Positions 55,010-64,000 of a stretch of DNA of 64,000 bases are shown here, piece after piece. The DNA comes from Mantis religiosa (taxonomy: Eukaryota; Arthropoda; Insecta; Mantodea; Mantidae). The position numbers were made by a program, and so were the translations under genes. The notes under the pieces are model-generated. The model saw only the letters and a list, made by a program, of their open reading frames with translations, made no database searches and had not been told where the DNA came from. How positions within the stretch are numbered: the stretch's first letter is position 1; every line of letters begins with the position of its first letter. The DNA lies in the NCBI GenBank assembly GCA_030765055.1, contig CM060953.1:25175919-25239918 (forward strand), given 5' to 3'.

Positions 55010-55405
55010 AGCATGTTTGGAGGAATTTAGTAACAGTGACATCTAAATTAATTGAAAAAACTATTTGTAGTCGGTTTTTAACACCCCATCACTTACATTT
55101 TTAGTTTTTGAGAGACTAGTTTCGGAAACTATTGCTTCCATTTTCAACCTCGAAGGTCCAACTATCATCTGTTGTCTGCTGTCTTCTCTCTCGTGGTGGA
55201 ACTATGAACTTCTTTATCAAATTTCGAATGGTGGGATTGAGTAATGAACTTTAAAATTCCTTAGTTAAGGAAGTTCACAGTTCCACCACCGGAGAGAAGA
55301 CAGCAGAAAACAACAACAACAACATATGTTAGTCGGATCTTCAAGGTTGAAAATAGAAGCAACAGCTTCTAAAACTAGTCCTTCAAAAAAATAAAAATGT
55401 AAGAA
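55010..55405. mobile_element. inverted pair of PLE 3' ends
   Basis: The left arm (about 55070-55235) is a reversed 3' end (GTAGTCGGTTTTTAACACC, GACTAGTTTCGGAAAC, CTTCTCTC-TCGTGGTGGAAC). The right arm (about 55240-55405) is the forward counterpart (GTTCCACCACCGGAGAGAAG, CTTCTAAAACTAGTCC). The hammerhead-like motif is degenerate in both. Confidence 0.7.
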
Positions 55406-55409
55406 CTAC

Positions 55410-56040
55410 AATGGTGTTTTCAATTAAAGTTACAGATGATTACAAGTATTAGGAACGTTTAGGCTGGATATGTAGTGAACTAACTTATTTATGGTTGATA
55501 AAACTATTTGATTTATGGTTTCCCACATGACAACTGGACATTCTAACTACTCAACTAATATGGAAATTTGATTAGCCAATTTCTATTAGCAATTTGTAAA
55601 CAATCATATTAACTTTCTTACTGGCATTGCAATGAACCAGGATATTCTTTATGTTCCTGAAACATCAATTCTGCACTATTCTGATCTATATGGGGCTAGG
55701 CCTATCTAAACATAAGAACTGTTGCATATACTGTCCACCCAACACAAAAAGGCAAGGTAAAATAATGTGTAACGCAATTACTTTTGCTATCTGCTTCATA
55801 TTTATGCTTGCCGTTTGGATGTGATAAGGAATAATACTACATTCATCTAAAATAAACAGTGTTGTCACATAGCTCACCCATGCATAATACCTATCACTGC
55901 AGTTACGAAAATGAGCATTATGGGTGACTCATATGCACTCTCATACGCTCATTTTGTAGTAAACAGATCCACTACCACAACAGATACAGATCAAGCCCCT
56001 CTCCTTCTTCAGGCCCTGCTTGCCTTCCTGTGGTGGGTAG
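55410..56040. other. hexosaminidase D intron, nothing recognised
   Basis: Short frames only; no recognisable element end or gene. Confidence 0.35.
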
Positions 56041-56044
56041 ACAC

Positions 56045-56258
56045 AGTGCCTTTTCAATTCAGTTCAATTTATTCATCCCTTATATTTCATACAAAGGATA
56101 CGTCATTTTATATTATAAGAAAACATAAAAATATACCTAAAAGTCTACTATATACATTGCTTAGAAACTAAAATGTACATCGTTTATTTTCCATTTTTTG
56201 TTTTGTACTCTTCCACACTATAAAAAGCTTGTTCTGACAAATACCTTTTTATATACAA
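56045..56258 (-). mobile_element. LINE 3' end, strongly truncated
   Basis: Reversed 3' UTR with TTTATTCATCCCTTATATTT and AAAGGATACGTCATTT, matching the LINE ends at 25989 and 51930. Confidence 0.6.
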
Positions 56259-56307
56259 AAGTGAATCGAGAAGATATTGACACATTGCTTCACTCACACT
56301 GTTTATT

Positions 56308-56350
56308 CACAGGACATGTTTCAAGAGCTCTCGCTCCTATCATCAGCTGA
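56308..56350 (-). ncRNA. hammerhead-like motif with intact core
   Basis: On minus: CAG (short stem I), CTGATGA (56346-56340), extra T, stem II AGGAGC-GAGA-GCTCTT, GAA, palindromic stem III ACATGT, cleavage-site C (56313), CTG (stem I). All catalytic positions match; stem I is only three pairs. The motif overlaps the ORF stop region. Confidence 0.55.
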
Positions 56351-56698
56351 TACTCGACTAGTGCAAGTTGTAGTGGTTTCCTCTTTCTCCGTTTTGTCAA
56401 TAGATGGCGTGATGTACTTGTCAAAGATGTCCGGTGGTGGAGTTTCAAAATTCATGACTCTATGACAATTTTTGTTGATGAAGATTTTTTCCCATACGGA
56501 AAGGTCTATGGGATGATTAACGTATTTTATTAGAGATGTTTCCAAGTTGATGTCATGTCTAGTATTCAAAAAATGAAAAGCCACTGCTGATTTTTCGGTT
56601 TCACCATTTTTAATGTTTCTTAGATGTTCTTTAGTTCTGATGTTAATATTTCTTTTTGTTTTTCCTATATATGTTTCCTTATATGGTTTGCGAAACAT
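56321..56698 (-). CDS. PLE GIY-YIG endonuclease, C-terminal part
   Basis: 125 residues without stop: ETYIGKTKRNINIRTKEHLR is the YIG box and helix with the catalytic Arg and His-Glu region, then EKSAVAFHFLNTRHDINLE and VWEKIFINKN, typical for the end of Penelope-like ORFs. The GIY half and RT are missing because a second PLE piece adjoins at about 56698. The final residues (SRVSADDRSESS) are encoded across the ribozyme-like motif. Confidence 0.8.
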   Translation of the reverse strand: MFRKPYKETYIGKTKRNINIRTKEHLRNIKNGETEKSAVAFHFLNTRHDINLETSLIKYVNHPIDLSVWEKIFINKNCHRVMNFETPPPDIFDKYITPSIDKTEKEETTTTCTSRVSADDRSESS

Positions 56699-56754
56699 GT
56701 CCTCAATATAGGTACGTAAGTGAAGCTGATGTGTAAAAAATATGACTCATCCAT

Positions 56755-56892
56755 AAAGAATCAATGAATTGTAGAATTGCTTTGGTAAACTCTGGGTATT
56801 TCAGCTTAACAGCCAACAGAATTTGCAGGCAGTCTACATCTTTATTTTTTGCATACTTTGAATCAAAACATTCATATCCCTCAACAAATATC
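56755..56892 (-). other. unassigned exon-like frame
   Basis: After a good acceptor (TGATTTTAG) the minus strand encodes about 45 codons: IFVEGYECFDSKYAKNKD, then CLQILLAVKLKYPEFTKAI. It does not fit the phase of hexosaminidase D. I do not recognise the protein; it could be an exon of another gene or a repeat. Confidence 0.3.
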
Positions 56893-56899
56893 CTAAAAT

Positions 56900-58345
56900 C
56901 ACAGAAAATTCATTACTTGACAGGACAGCGAAAGCAATAACTAAAAACGAAAATATAAGGCTCAAAGATAAATCTATATTAAAATTCAAATCCATTATCT
57001 CGAAGAAAGAAAAAAAATATCAGATAGAATGTAGAAATACTGGGAACTAAGAAAAGGACAACACAGGGAAATGATTGATTCAACATATCCCAAAGAGGGT
57101 GAAACAAAAAGAAAAAGAAGAGTGATCATTAGCATTATGCAACACCTAATAGCACTCATTCACATTAGCATGCAGTTGCAATTACTGAAGTACAGTTACC
57201 TCATTGGGTTTTAATTTTAAAATGTTAGTGACATTCCAAGCCAAGGTTTGCAAAATTCCCAGTTCCTAAGCAAGCCTTCTTAGAGATCTCTTTGGATTTT
57301 GTTCTAATTTTCTTCGACATCAGAAAGTTTCTCTCTTGTAAGAAACTGGTGATTTACTTTAGGTTTCTTAACAAGAATAGATTCCATTTTCCTAAATTTA
57401 TTCACATTATTATGAACCATTTCTTTGTGGAGCACACAAACAGCATGGAGTCGCCATCTCATGTCTCTGCAAGTGTTTGTCACTTAGGGATCACATACAA
57501 AGAATCTGTGAATCTGTGTACAATCTGTATACAAAATCTTTCTGGCATTGTAACAGCCAAATAAAACATGTAGACTCAAAATGTGCAATACAATTTGACA
57601 TCAAATGATTAGCTGGCACATAGAAAGGAACGAAGTGGCAGCGAAACAGAATTAGAAATAATACAATGCAGAGCAAGTGATTCTGATTATACAGTCATGT
57701 GTGCAAACAAAGCATCTGATACGTTATTCTCCATTACGATCACAACTATAATATATTTTCAATGTCCAAAAATTTAGATTTTAAAGAAACAATTGAACTT
57801 TTTAAATATTGTAATGGAATAATTAAAATGAACAGATTATGTTAATCCCATTGAATAATGAGAACTGCTTGCTATACACATTACCTTTGTGCATTCCAAA
57901 ATGATAGTCAAAGTGCGCAATTCCTTAGTTGAAGTTTTCTGATGATAATAAAGAAAGAAAGAAATAAAAAGAAATAAAGTTTTATTGGAAAAAATAAATG
58001 CAACTTTTTACTTTTAGTATTTTATTTAGTGTAATTTACTTTATATTACCTATTTTAATTAGTATCATTTTTGAATTTTTTTTTACATTTTATTGCATTT
58101 TTAAAATACTTAACAAATCATGAAAATAAAAATATAACAGTATATACAATTACTACACAAATATAACTATTTGCAACAAAAACTTCACTTATCTTAAGAA
58201 AAAATGTAAATTGATGAGATTGATTTCGTAAACCCTTGTTTATATCTTCAGCCATCAATATATATACAATCATAAGCATTTTGTGCAATATCACATTTGC
58301 GATAGGTCACCACCACCCCTATGCATGCTGCATGTTCCATAAATT
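56900..58345. other. hexosaminidase D intron, nothing recognised
   Basis: About 1.4 kb of AT-rich intron, with a GAAA-rich run near 57948-57980. No gene or element boundary seen. Confidence 0.4.
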
Positions 58346-58352
58346 TATCGTA

Positions 58353-59679
58353 CAAGGGTGGGTCAAAAAGTAATGCCTCCTATTTTTTTTCTCTTTTAAT
58401 TGCCAAGAAAATTGAATCCAATTTACATAGCTTGAAAACTACAACATTGACGATTAATTTGTCACTATTCAATATAATCTCCGTCCTTTTCCACAGTTTT
58501 GGTCCACGTTTTAACTAGGGCATGTATTCCAGTGTGATAAAACACACGGTCTTGCTTCTTATATCGTTGACGCATGGACGTTTTCACAGCCTCCTCATCT
58601 TCAAAATGAATCCCACGATGAGCCTCCTTTAGTGGCCCGAACAGATGGAAGCGTGATGGTGCCAGGTCAGGCTGTATGGGGGGGTGAGGTAAGACTTGCC
58701 ATCCCATTTCTCAATTTCTGCAATAGTGTAACGGCTGGTGTGTGGTCTTGCATTGTCATGCAAAAGAAGAACATCCGCCATAGTTTTTGTTGGGCAAACT
58801 CAGCGATGACATGCTTTCAGCTTTTTGATAGTTCTGACATATTGGACAGAATTTATTGTGCATCCCTGCTCCAAAAATTCAATCATAAGCACACCCTCTG
58901 CATCCCAAAACTCGTCACCATAACTTTCCCTGCCGACCGCTGAATTTTGAATTTTTTTTTTTCTTCGGTGACCTGTGATGCCATTCCATTGACTGCCTCT
59001 TTGATTCAGCTTCAAAAAAATGAACCCATGTTTCGTCTCCAGTAACAATTTTTTCCAGAAACTCCTCTCCCTGCAAATTGAAGCGCTGCAAGTGTTCGGA
59101 GGCTACTGTTTTCCTTGTTTCTTTGTTTTGGGTGGTTAACATTCTTGGTACCCAATGTGAACAAACTTTTGAGTAACCCAGTTGTTGAATAATTGTCATC
59201 ACACTGCCTTTACTGAGGGAGGTAATGCAATACAATTCCCCTGTTGTTACCCGGCAATCACCACAAATGATGTCATCGACTTGCTGAATGTTGCATGGAG
59301 TCATTGCAGTCACCAGCCTGCCACTTCGCTTTTCATCTGCCAATGGTGTTTGCCCTTCAGCTTCGTTATAGTGACGAAGTCATTGTCTAACAGTGCTGAC
59401 ATCCACCGTTGCATCACCATACACATTTTTTAGCCTTTCGTGAATGCAAATTGGCGTTTCACCTTCCGCAGTAAAAAATTCAATCAGAGAACACTGTCTA
59501 ATACAAATGTTGATGTCAGCCATTTTGCAAGAGGATGCAGTGCTGCCACCTGTTGACTTAGGAAGTTACTACTGCAGAGGATTGGAGAAGAAGGTTTGAG
59601 GAATTGCGCCAAATTCAAAGTTTTCACATAACATATTTAAGAAAAAAAATAGGAGGGATTACTTTTTGACCTACCCTCG
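58353..59679 (-). mobile_element. full-length mariner element
   Basis: 1327 bp, TA at both sides (58351-58352, 59680-59681) and terminal inverted repeats of about 28 bp sharing GGTCAAAAAGTAAT and CCTCCTATTTTTTTT. The transposase is on minus. The length is typical for mariner. Confidence 0.93.
58465..59523 (-). pseudogene. mariner transposase, inactivated
   Basis: The start ATG at 59523 opens MADINICIRQC, followed by an HTH region. A stop (VRQ*LRH) falls near residue 48. Later frames give VTGDETWVHFF (first catalytic Asp), LLHDNARPHTS (second), and DLAPSRFHLFGPL, where the third catalytic Asp of the usual PSD motif is Arg. At least two frameshifts lie between 59048 and 58707. The protein cannot be active. 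Confidence 0.9.
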
Positions 59680-59729
59680 TATTTCAGAATAAATACACAC
59701 AAAGCAGGGACTTTTTTAATCAAATTTAC

Positions 59730-59964
59730 CAAGAAGAGCAGCAGTGTCTATATTGCGCAGCATGTCATCCCACATGACAACATGAAGAGATGGAAATGCT
59801 TCATGTACATATTGAGCAACTGCTACAATATGTTCCAGGAACAATTGCAGACGCCCGAACTTGCTTGATTCTATTCTTCTAGAACAAGATGGACACAGCC
59901 CCATATGCCATACTTCATCTGCTCCAATATGCAAGTACTGGATATCTGGATGAAATTCCACAAC
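59730..59964 (-). CDS. Hexd: hexosaminidase D exon with catalytic Asp-Glu
   Basis: The 235-bp exon continues in phase 0 and contains QYLHIGADEVWHMG. The adjacent Asp-Glu pair is the GH20 catalytic dyad: Glu is the general acid/base and Asp orients the substrate N-acetyl group. It also holds VVMWDDMLRNID, another conserved active-site strand. Acceptor CTAG (59966-59965), donor GTAAAT (59729-59728), phase 1 out. No disabling change is seen. Confidence 0.94.
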
Positions 59965-60029
59965 CTAGACATTTATACATAACACATATAATATATTTTA
60001 TAAGATATTTTATATAACATAATTTTTTA

Positions 60030-60720
60030 TTTGCAATTTTATGAGAGTGAAAGAAATGTAAAAGGCTTTTGGACCATTATTAAGAATAGAATAGAGAATA
60101 CTGACAGACAAGTGACGTGGGGAAATCTGATAAGTACGAAATCACTAAATATATACCTGAAAATAAACACAGAATGGGGAAGGGAAACATATATAGACAT
60201 ATGTGATAAATATGAGAGGGAGGGTTTAGCTTGGTTAAGGACCGGAGCCATATTGAGAGGGGGTTCACCAAAGGAGTGCGTTCTATGTGGAAAGAAAATA
60301 AGCTTAGCACATTGTGTAGTGGAGTGTAAAGAAATTGAAAACTGGAGGAAATTAATGAGATAAGAGCTGGGATAATAAAGGGGCTTACATAGTAACAATA
60401 AAAATGCTTATGTTGAAAAGAGAGAAAAGATTAAGAGAGGTGGAGAAATTTGCTGACAAAGTCAAAGAGAAATGGTTGAGAAGGGCACGGAAATAAGAGG
60501 TACAGAAATGGAAGACACAATCATAACATTAGTCCAAGGTCGTATAAGGGCTAGGATAGAGGTAAACGGCCAGGGAGCCAACACCACTATCAGCCCGTAA
60601 TATAAGCAACTGACAAATTTGTACTTAGATTAGATTTGTAAAACTTGTAATTGAGATAGTAAGATATGGAAATACAAATAAATATCGTTATCATTATTAT
60701 TATTATTATTTCATCATTAC
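60030..60720 (+). mobile_element. LINE 3' end, family 1
   Basis: The frame 60031-60363 encodes the C-terminal end of a LINE ORF2: GLAWLRTGAILRGGS, then a Cys/His motif CVLCGKKISLAHCVVECKE. The 3' end has ATTATTATT repeats (60690-60712). It lies between two hexosaminidase D exons. Confidence 0.7.
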
Positions 60721-60841
60721 TTCAGGTACAAACTATTCACAATGGATTTGACAGTAAAAGAATTACTTCAATAAGTATGCAGAAGATATGAACTATTTCC
60801 TACATACAAAAAAAATCTTCTTTCCAAATTGAGAACAATAC

Positions 60842-61171
60842 CTGTTTAATGAGGGATGTTGCTAGGGGCACAGCATCCTGATGAGATGGACACATGGAGC
60901 TTGGGTAGCCTTCTACTTCACGTAGTCCTCTCCACTTATCATGTTTCAAAACAAATTCCAGATGTCCTATTGTTTGCACAAGTGGCATAACCGTTAGTCC
61001 TGCATCTCCAGCAAGTTTCAACAGCTCACGAGCCTCTTCTGCGGTATATGCTCCAGCCACGCTTGTTGGACCATTTGATCCTATTGGCAGAAGTTCTCTG
61101 ACATAGGGAAATGTATCTTCCCATTCTATCAACAAGCCTGTAGCTCCCCATTCACGAAGCAAAGGAAATAA
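60842..61171 (-). CDS. Hexd: hexosaminidase D (GH20), N-terminal catalytic exon
   Basis: This first visible exon of a nine-segment gene encodes 110 residues in phase 0 on both sides: LFPLLREWGATGLLIEWEDTF, then a segment with LVQTIGHLEFVLKH. Both are hallmarks of hexosaminidase D, a retaining glycoside hydrolase family 20 enzyme that removes terminal beta-linked N-acetylhexosamines and in vertebrates is nucleocytoplasmic. Acceptor TTTCAG is at 61173-61172 and donor GTATTG at 60841. The short 5' coding exon with the start codon was not found between 61171 and 64000, so it probably lies beyond the right edge. The visible exons total 1431 bp including the stop (476 residues), close to the usual full length, so little is missing. 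Two LINE tails (60.03-60.72 kb and 61.6-62.4 kb) flank this exon in the introns. Confidence 0.93.
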
Positions 61172-61631
61172 CTGAAACATCAAAATAAGAATGGTATTAC
61201 TTGACTAAACAAGGATTTCTTGTCAATGACAACATAGTTATCTTGTGCAGCATAGGAATATTGTAGTAGAATAAATAGTTAAAATTACATCATGTTCTGC
61301 CAAATCGTCCAATGAACTATAAACCATCATCTTTTAACAATGGGCATGTACATCCATGTTTTCTGTAATTGCTGAGAACAGTCATACTACTTTGTTATAG
61401 CATGCTTTGTTGATATTCAAGCCTGAAATGAATTTGTCCTGATGAACATGAAGTTGCTGATAATTACAGCAGAGACAAACTGAAAAGAGGGATTGGTCAG
61501 ACATCCAGAGAGGGTAAGAAACAAATTGTGACCTTGAGTACCAGAAGCAAATGGAAGGTATAAATTAGTAAGCTCAGGTTTCTTACCTAATGTGAAAGAG
61601 AAGTAACTGGGGTGGGTCTTGGGCACATAAA

Positions 61632-62405
61632 ATGTATGACTTGTTGAAGCAGATAGGTATGGGTCATTCTTGGATAAATGCAGAGTATGGGTATAGAGGC
61701 TTCTGGAAAGAAGTTAAGCTAAGATTAGAAGATATTGACAGACAAGACATTTTTGCCAGTACAAGTGACAAAAGCTCACTGAGATTATATAGAGAAATAA
61801 AAACAACCTGGGGGAGGGAAGGATATATAGATATATGTAGTAAGTTAGGGCCAGAAGGTTTTGCTTGGGCGAGAACAGGAGTGAGAAACTTGAAAGGTAT
61901 AGGTCAAGAGAGGGAGCTAGATAAATGTCCATTGTGTGGAGAAGAGAATGCAGATTTCCATTGTATATTAAATTGTAGTCAAACAAAGATATGGAGAGAG
62001 CAGGCTTGGCTACGTAAATGGGACAGTTTGGGGGGTGAAGTAGTAATTAGAAAACGGTTGTCAGTAAAAGGAGAAAAGAACAGGAGAAATACAGGGAATT
62101 ATTTAGGGAAAGTTAAAGAGAGATGGCTAAGAACAATTAAGAGAAAAATGTAGAGTGAGATAGGTGAAATAGCAAAAAGTGTAAAAAGGAGCAGAGGGCC
62201 TCCATTACACAAAAACCTAGGGTTAGGTGTATGGGGACCGAATTACTATTCAGTGGTGGGCAACATGATAACATGATAGGATTTTCAGGATTTAGGAATA
62301 TATGGCATATTTCAGTATGGATTTTATAATTGTAATCTTGATTTTGTATTTTCATTTGTTGATGTAAAAGGAAATAAATTACTACTAAATAAATAAAACT
62401 AAATA
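61632..62405 (+). mobile_element. LINE 3' end, same family
   Basis: The frame 61632-62153 (173 residues) encodes TWGREGYIDICSKLGPEGFA, CPLCGEENADFHCILNC and VKERWLRTIKRK, homologous to the copy at 60030. The UTR ends in TAAATAAATAAAACTAAATA. Intact for its length; the 5' part is missing. Confidence 0.8.
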
Positions 62406-62516
62406 AACTACCTAATGTGACATAAGCCAAAGGTTACAGAAAATACTTATCTGCTTGGTAACATATGCTTCTTCAATTGTTAACAGATAATTTCTAAAAC
62501 TACAAAACTTTAGATT

Positions 62517-62705
62517 TTAGTTAATTTATAGAAATTAATCATTTCTTCATACTAGCTGTATATAGGTTAAGGCTTTTTTTTTAAAATAGAGTCAACATGA
62601 AAAATTCAATGCCACAGCTGGGATTTGAACCAATGGGTTAGAGCGACTAGATGGAAACCACGAGATCCATGGTTCAAATCCCGGCCATGGCATTGAATTT
62701 TTCAT
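62517..62705. mobile_element. foldback pair of SINE B ends
   Basis: The left arm reads R and the tRNA 3' half on minus; the right arm repeats them on plus. They meet at GAACCAATGGGTTAG near 62630. Arms of about 90 bp. Confidence 0.75.
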
Positions 62706-63015
62706 GTTAACTCTATCTATTAAAAAAAAAGCTTTAGCCTATATACGGCTAGTATGAAGAAATGATTAATTTCCATCAATTAACTAAAATAATAAGAGTT
62801 AAATGATGAAGCCTGGGACTCAAGTCGCCACAAATGGTGTATCTTGGATGCGAGAGCCCCTAGTGGTCTACCGGGGAAATATGAAGAATTTAATGTCAGG
62901 ACGGCACGTTGGCCATGGTAGCTCAATGGGTTAGAGCGACTGGACCGAAACCAGGAGATCTGTGGTTCAAATCCTGGCCATGGCATTGAATTTTTCATGT
63001 TGACTATATCTATTA
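62700..63015 (+). mobile_element. SINE family B, plus-strand unit
   Basis: R (CTTTAGCCTATATACGGCTA), body, tRNA-like part (TTGGCCATGGTAGCTCAATG, B box GGTTCAAATCC), then TTGAATTTTTCATGTTGACT. It shares its left R with the foldback pair at 62517. Confidence 0.85.
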
Positions 63016-63297
63016 ATTTAGAAGCAATGTTGCTCATCAACTTCTTCAGAGTGTAATACTACACATAACTAGGGAATCTTCCATTTAGAATATCTGTGAC
63101 TCACAGAAACATTCACTTCACATTATTATTATGGAAACAGTTTTAAACCATAAAGTCTGGACATGTCTAAGTTAGTAGATATAATTCAATGGTTACAGTT
63201 TTGACTCATAAGATTCAGAAGCTGTTTGTAGTCAGCAACTCACTTCATAAAGATTATTATTAGCCTTCATAACAGTAAACTTCTAGTGTTGGATAAA

Positions 63298-63520
63298 TAG
63301 AGTCAACCTGAAAAATTCAATGCCATGGCCAGGATCTGAACCATGGATCTCCTGGTTTCCGTCCAGTCGCTCTTACCCATTGAGCTACCACGGAAACCAG
63401 GAGATCCATGGTTCAAATCCCGGCCATGGTATCGAATTTTTCAGGTTGACTATTTACCCAAAATCTTAGCCTATATACGGCTAGTGTGAAGAAATGATTA
63501 ATTTCCACCAATTAACATTG
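63298..63520. mobile_element. foldback pair of SINE B tRNA parts
   Basis: Minus-strand tRNA part (63300-63392) meets a plus-strand one (63392-63440) at TACCACGGAAACCAGG, then R (GGCTAGTGTGAAGAAATG). The hairpin arms are about 45 bp. Confidence 0.8.
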
Positions 63521-63534
63521 AATTGTTCAGGTTG

Positions 63535-64000
63535 CTAAAAAATTAACTGGTGTTGTTCAACTCAAAAGACAACAAAGATTCAAACAAGTAACTACTCTTT
63601 CCCCAATCAGCAATGAAACTTCATACAGAAAATTTACATATCATCCCAGAGCTACACACCTTTTCCAAAAGGTCTTCAAAGAGCACAATATTACTTTGGC
63701 CCCATAGAACCAATTTAGTGTACAACACCTTTTGAAATCACATAATACAAAGGAGATACCCCACAGACAAAAAATCAGGTGTGTATCGGATAAACTGCAA
63801 AGGCTGTGATAACTTTTACATTGGAAAAACTAAAAAGAACTTGAACATTAGGCTTAAAGAGCATTTTAGGAATATAAGGAACAAAGAAATAGATAAATCG
63901 ACGGTAGCGTACAAGTTTTGGAAGGAGAATCACGATATAGAACAAGAAATCCACTTATTAAAAAGTTTCCAAGGTCCAGCTGCATTAACCCACATACGAA
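63535..64000 (+). pseudogene. PLE ORF with GIY-YIG domain, runs off edge
   Basis: From about 63600 the plus strand encodes, after a stretch with stops, KSGVYRINCKGCDNFYIGKT (GIY and YIG boxes), IRLKEHFRNIRNKEIDKSTV and FWKENHDIEQE, closest to the PLE ORF at 45057. Open from about 63770 to the end of the window. Confidence 0.75.

Larger units (their letters stand above)
56262..56698 (-). mobile_element. PLE 3' part with ORF and ribozyme-like motif
   Basis: The 3' end carries the arm GTGAATCGAGAAGATATTGA shared with the mini-PLEs at 8341 and 23419, so this is their ORF-bearing relative. Upstream (56699-56750) it abuts a piece of another PLE family (GCGAAACATGTCCTCAATAT, as at 36750), making a chimera. 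Confidence 0.8.

Noticed and set aside
59716..59961. ATG at 59961 as a separate start of a hexosaminidase-like gene
   Set aside because: The conserved frame continues from the exon at 60842 in phase 0 across a good splice acceptor.

Overview
This is animal nuclear DNA, most likely from an insect. Two conserved host genes, both on the minus strand and each split by long introns, lie in a sea of transposable elements. I infer an insect from the mix of BEL/Pao, Ty3-type, mariner, Penelope-like (PLE), jockey-like LINE and several tRNA-derived SINE elements. The species cannot be read from the window.

Host genes. (1) Smurf, a C2-WW-HECT ubiquitin ligase, starts at 17622 and runs off the left edge. 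Six coding exons are visible (17622-17568, 17300-17262, 17177-17069, 7533-7400, 5513-5258, 1198-1061). They encode the N-terminus, the C2 domain, the first WW domain and a linker. (2) A hexosaminidase D (GH20) gene enters from the right edge without its first coding exon and ends at 28330. Nine exon segments are visible: 61171-60842, 59964-59730, 54299-54225, 50575-50380, 38435-38268, 35303-35193, 31233-31147, 28683-28631 and 28505-28330. All exon phases agree.

Transposon layers, left to right: mariner remnant (1-545); decayed DDE transposon with inverted ends (2060-3669); SINEs and PLE debris in the Smurf introns; a minus-strand BEL/Pao element (18626-25330) invaded by a solo LTR, a SINE and a mini-PLE; LINE 3' ends and microsatellites (25.4-27 kb); SINEs and a deleted mariner (27.4-30.1 kb); a dense PLE zone (30.4-38.8 kb); a young Ty3-type LTR retrotransposon (40996-49937) with 1176-bp LTRs, interrupted by a PLE with an intact 600-codon RT plus GIY-YIG frame; a LINE with a 534-bp tandem duplication (51.9-54.1 kb); more PLE; a mariner (58353-59679); two LINE tails; foldback SINEs; and a PLE running off the right edge.

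The most interesting system is the PLE family group. Several members carry hammerhead-ribozyme-like motifs at their 3' ends. In each of these the stem III sequence is a palindrome, and in several the motif overlaps the C-terminal codons of the element's own ORF. At least four short copies (about 210-285 bp) have no ORF. Each consists of a fixed 5' tail plus two inverted arms carrying the motif, and each is flanked by a 12-bp target duplication. They look like a non-autonomous, ribozyme-bearing PLE-derived family.
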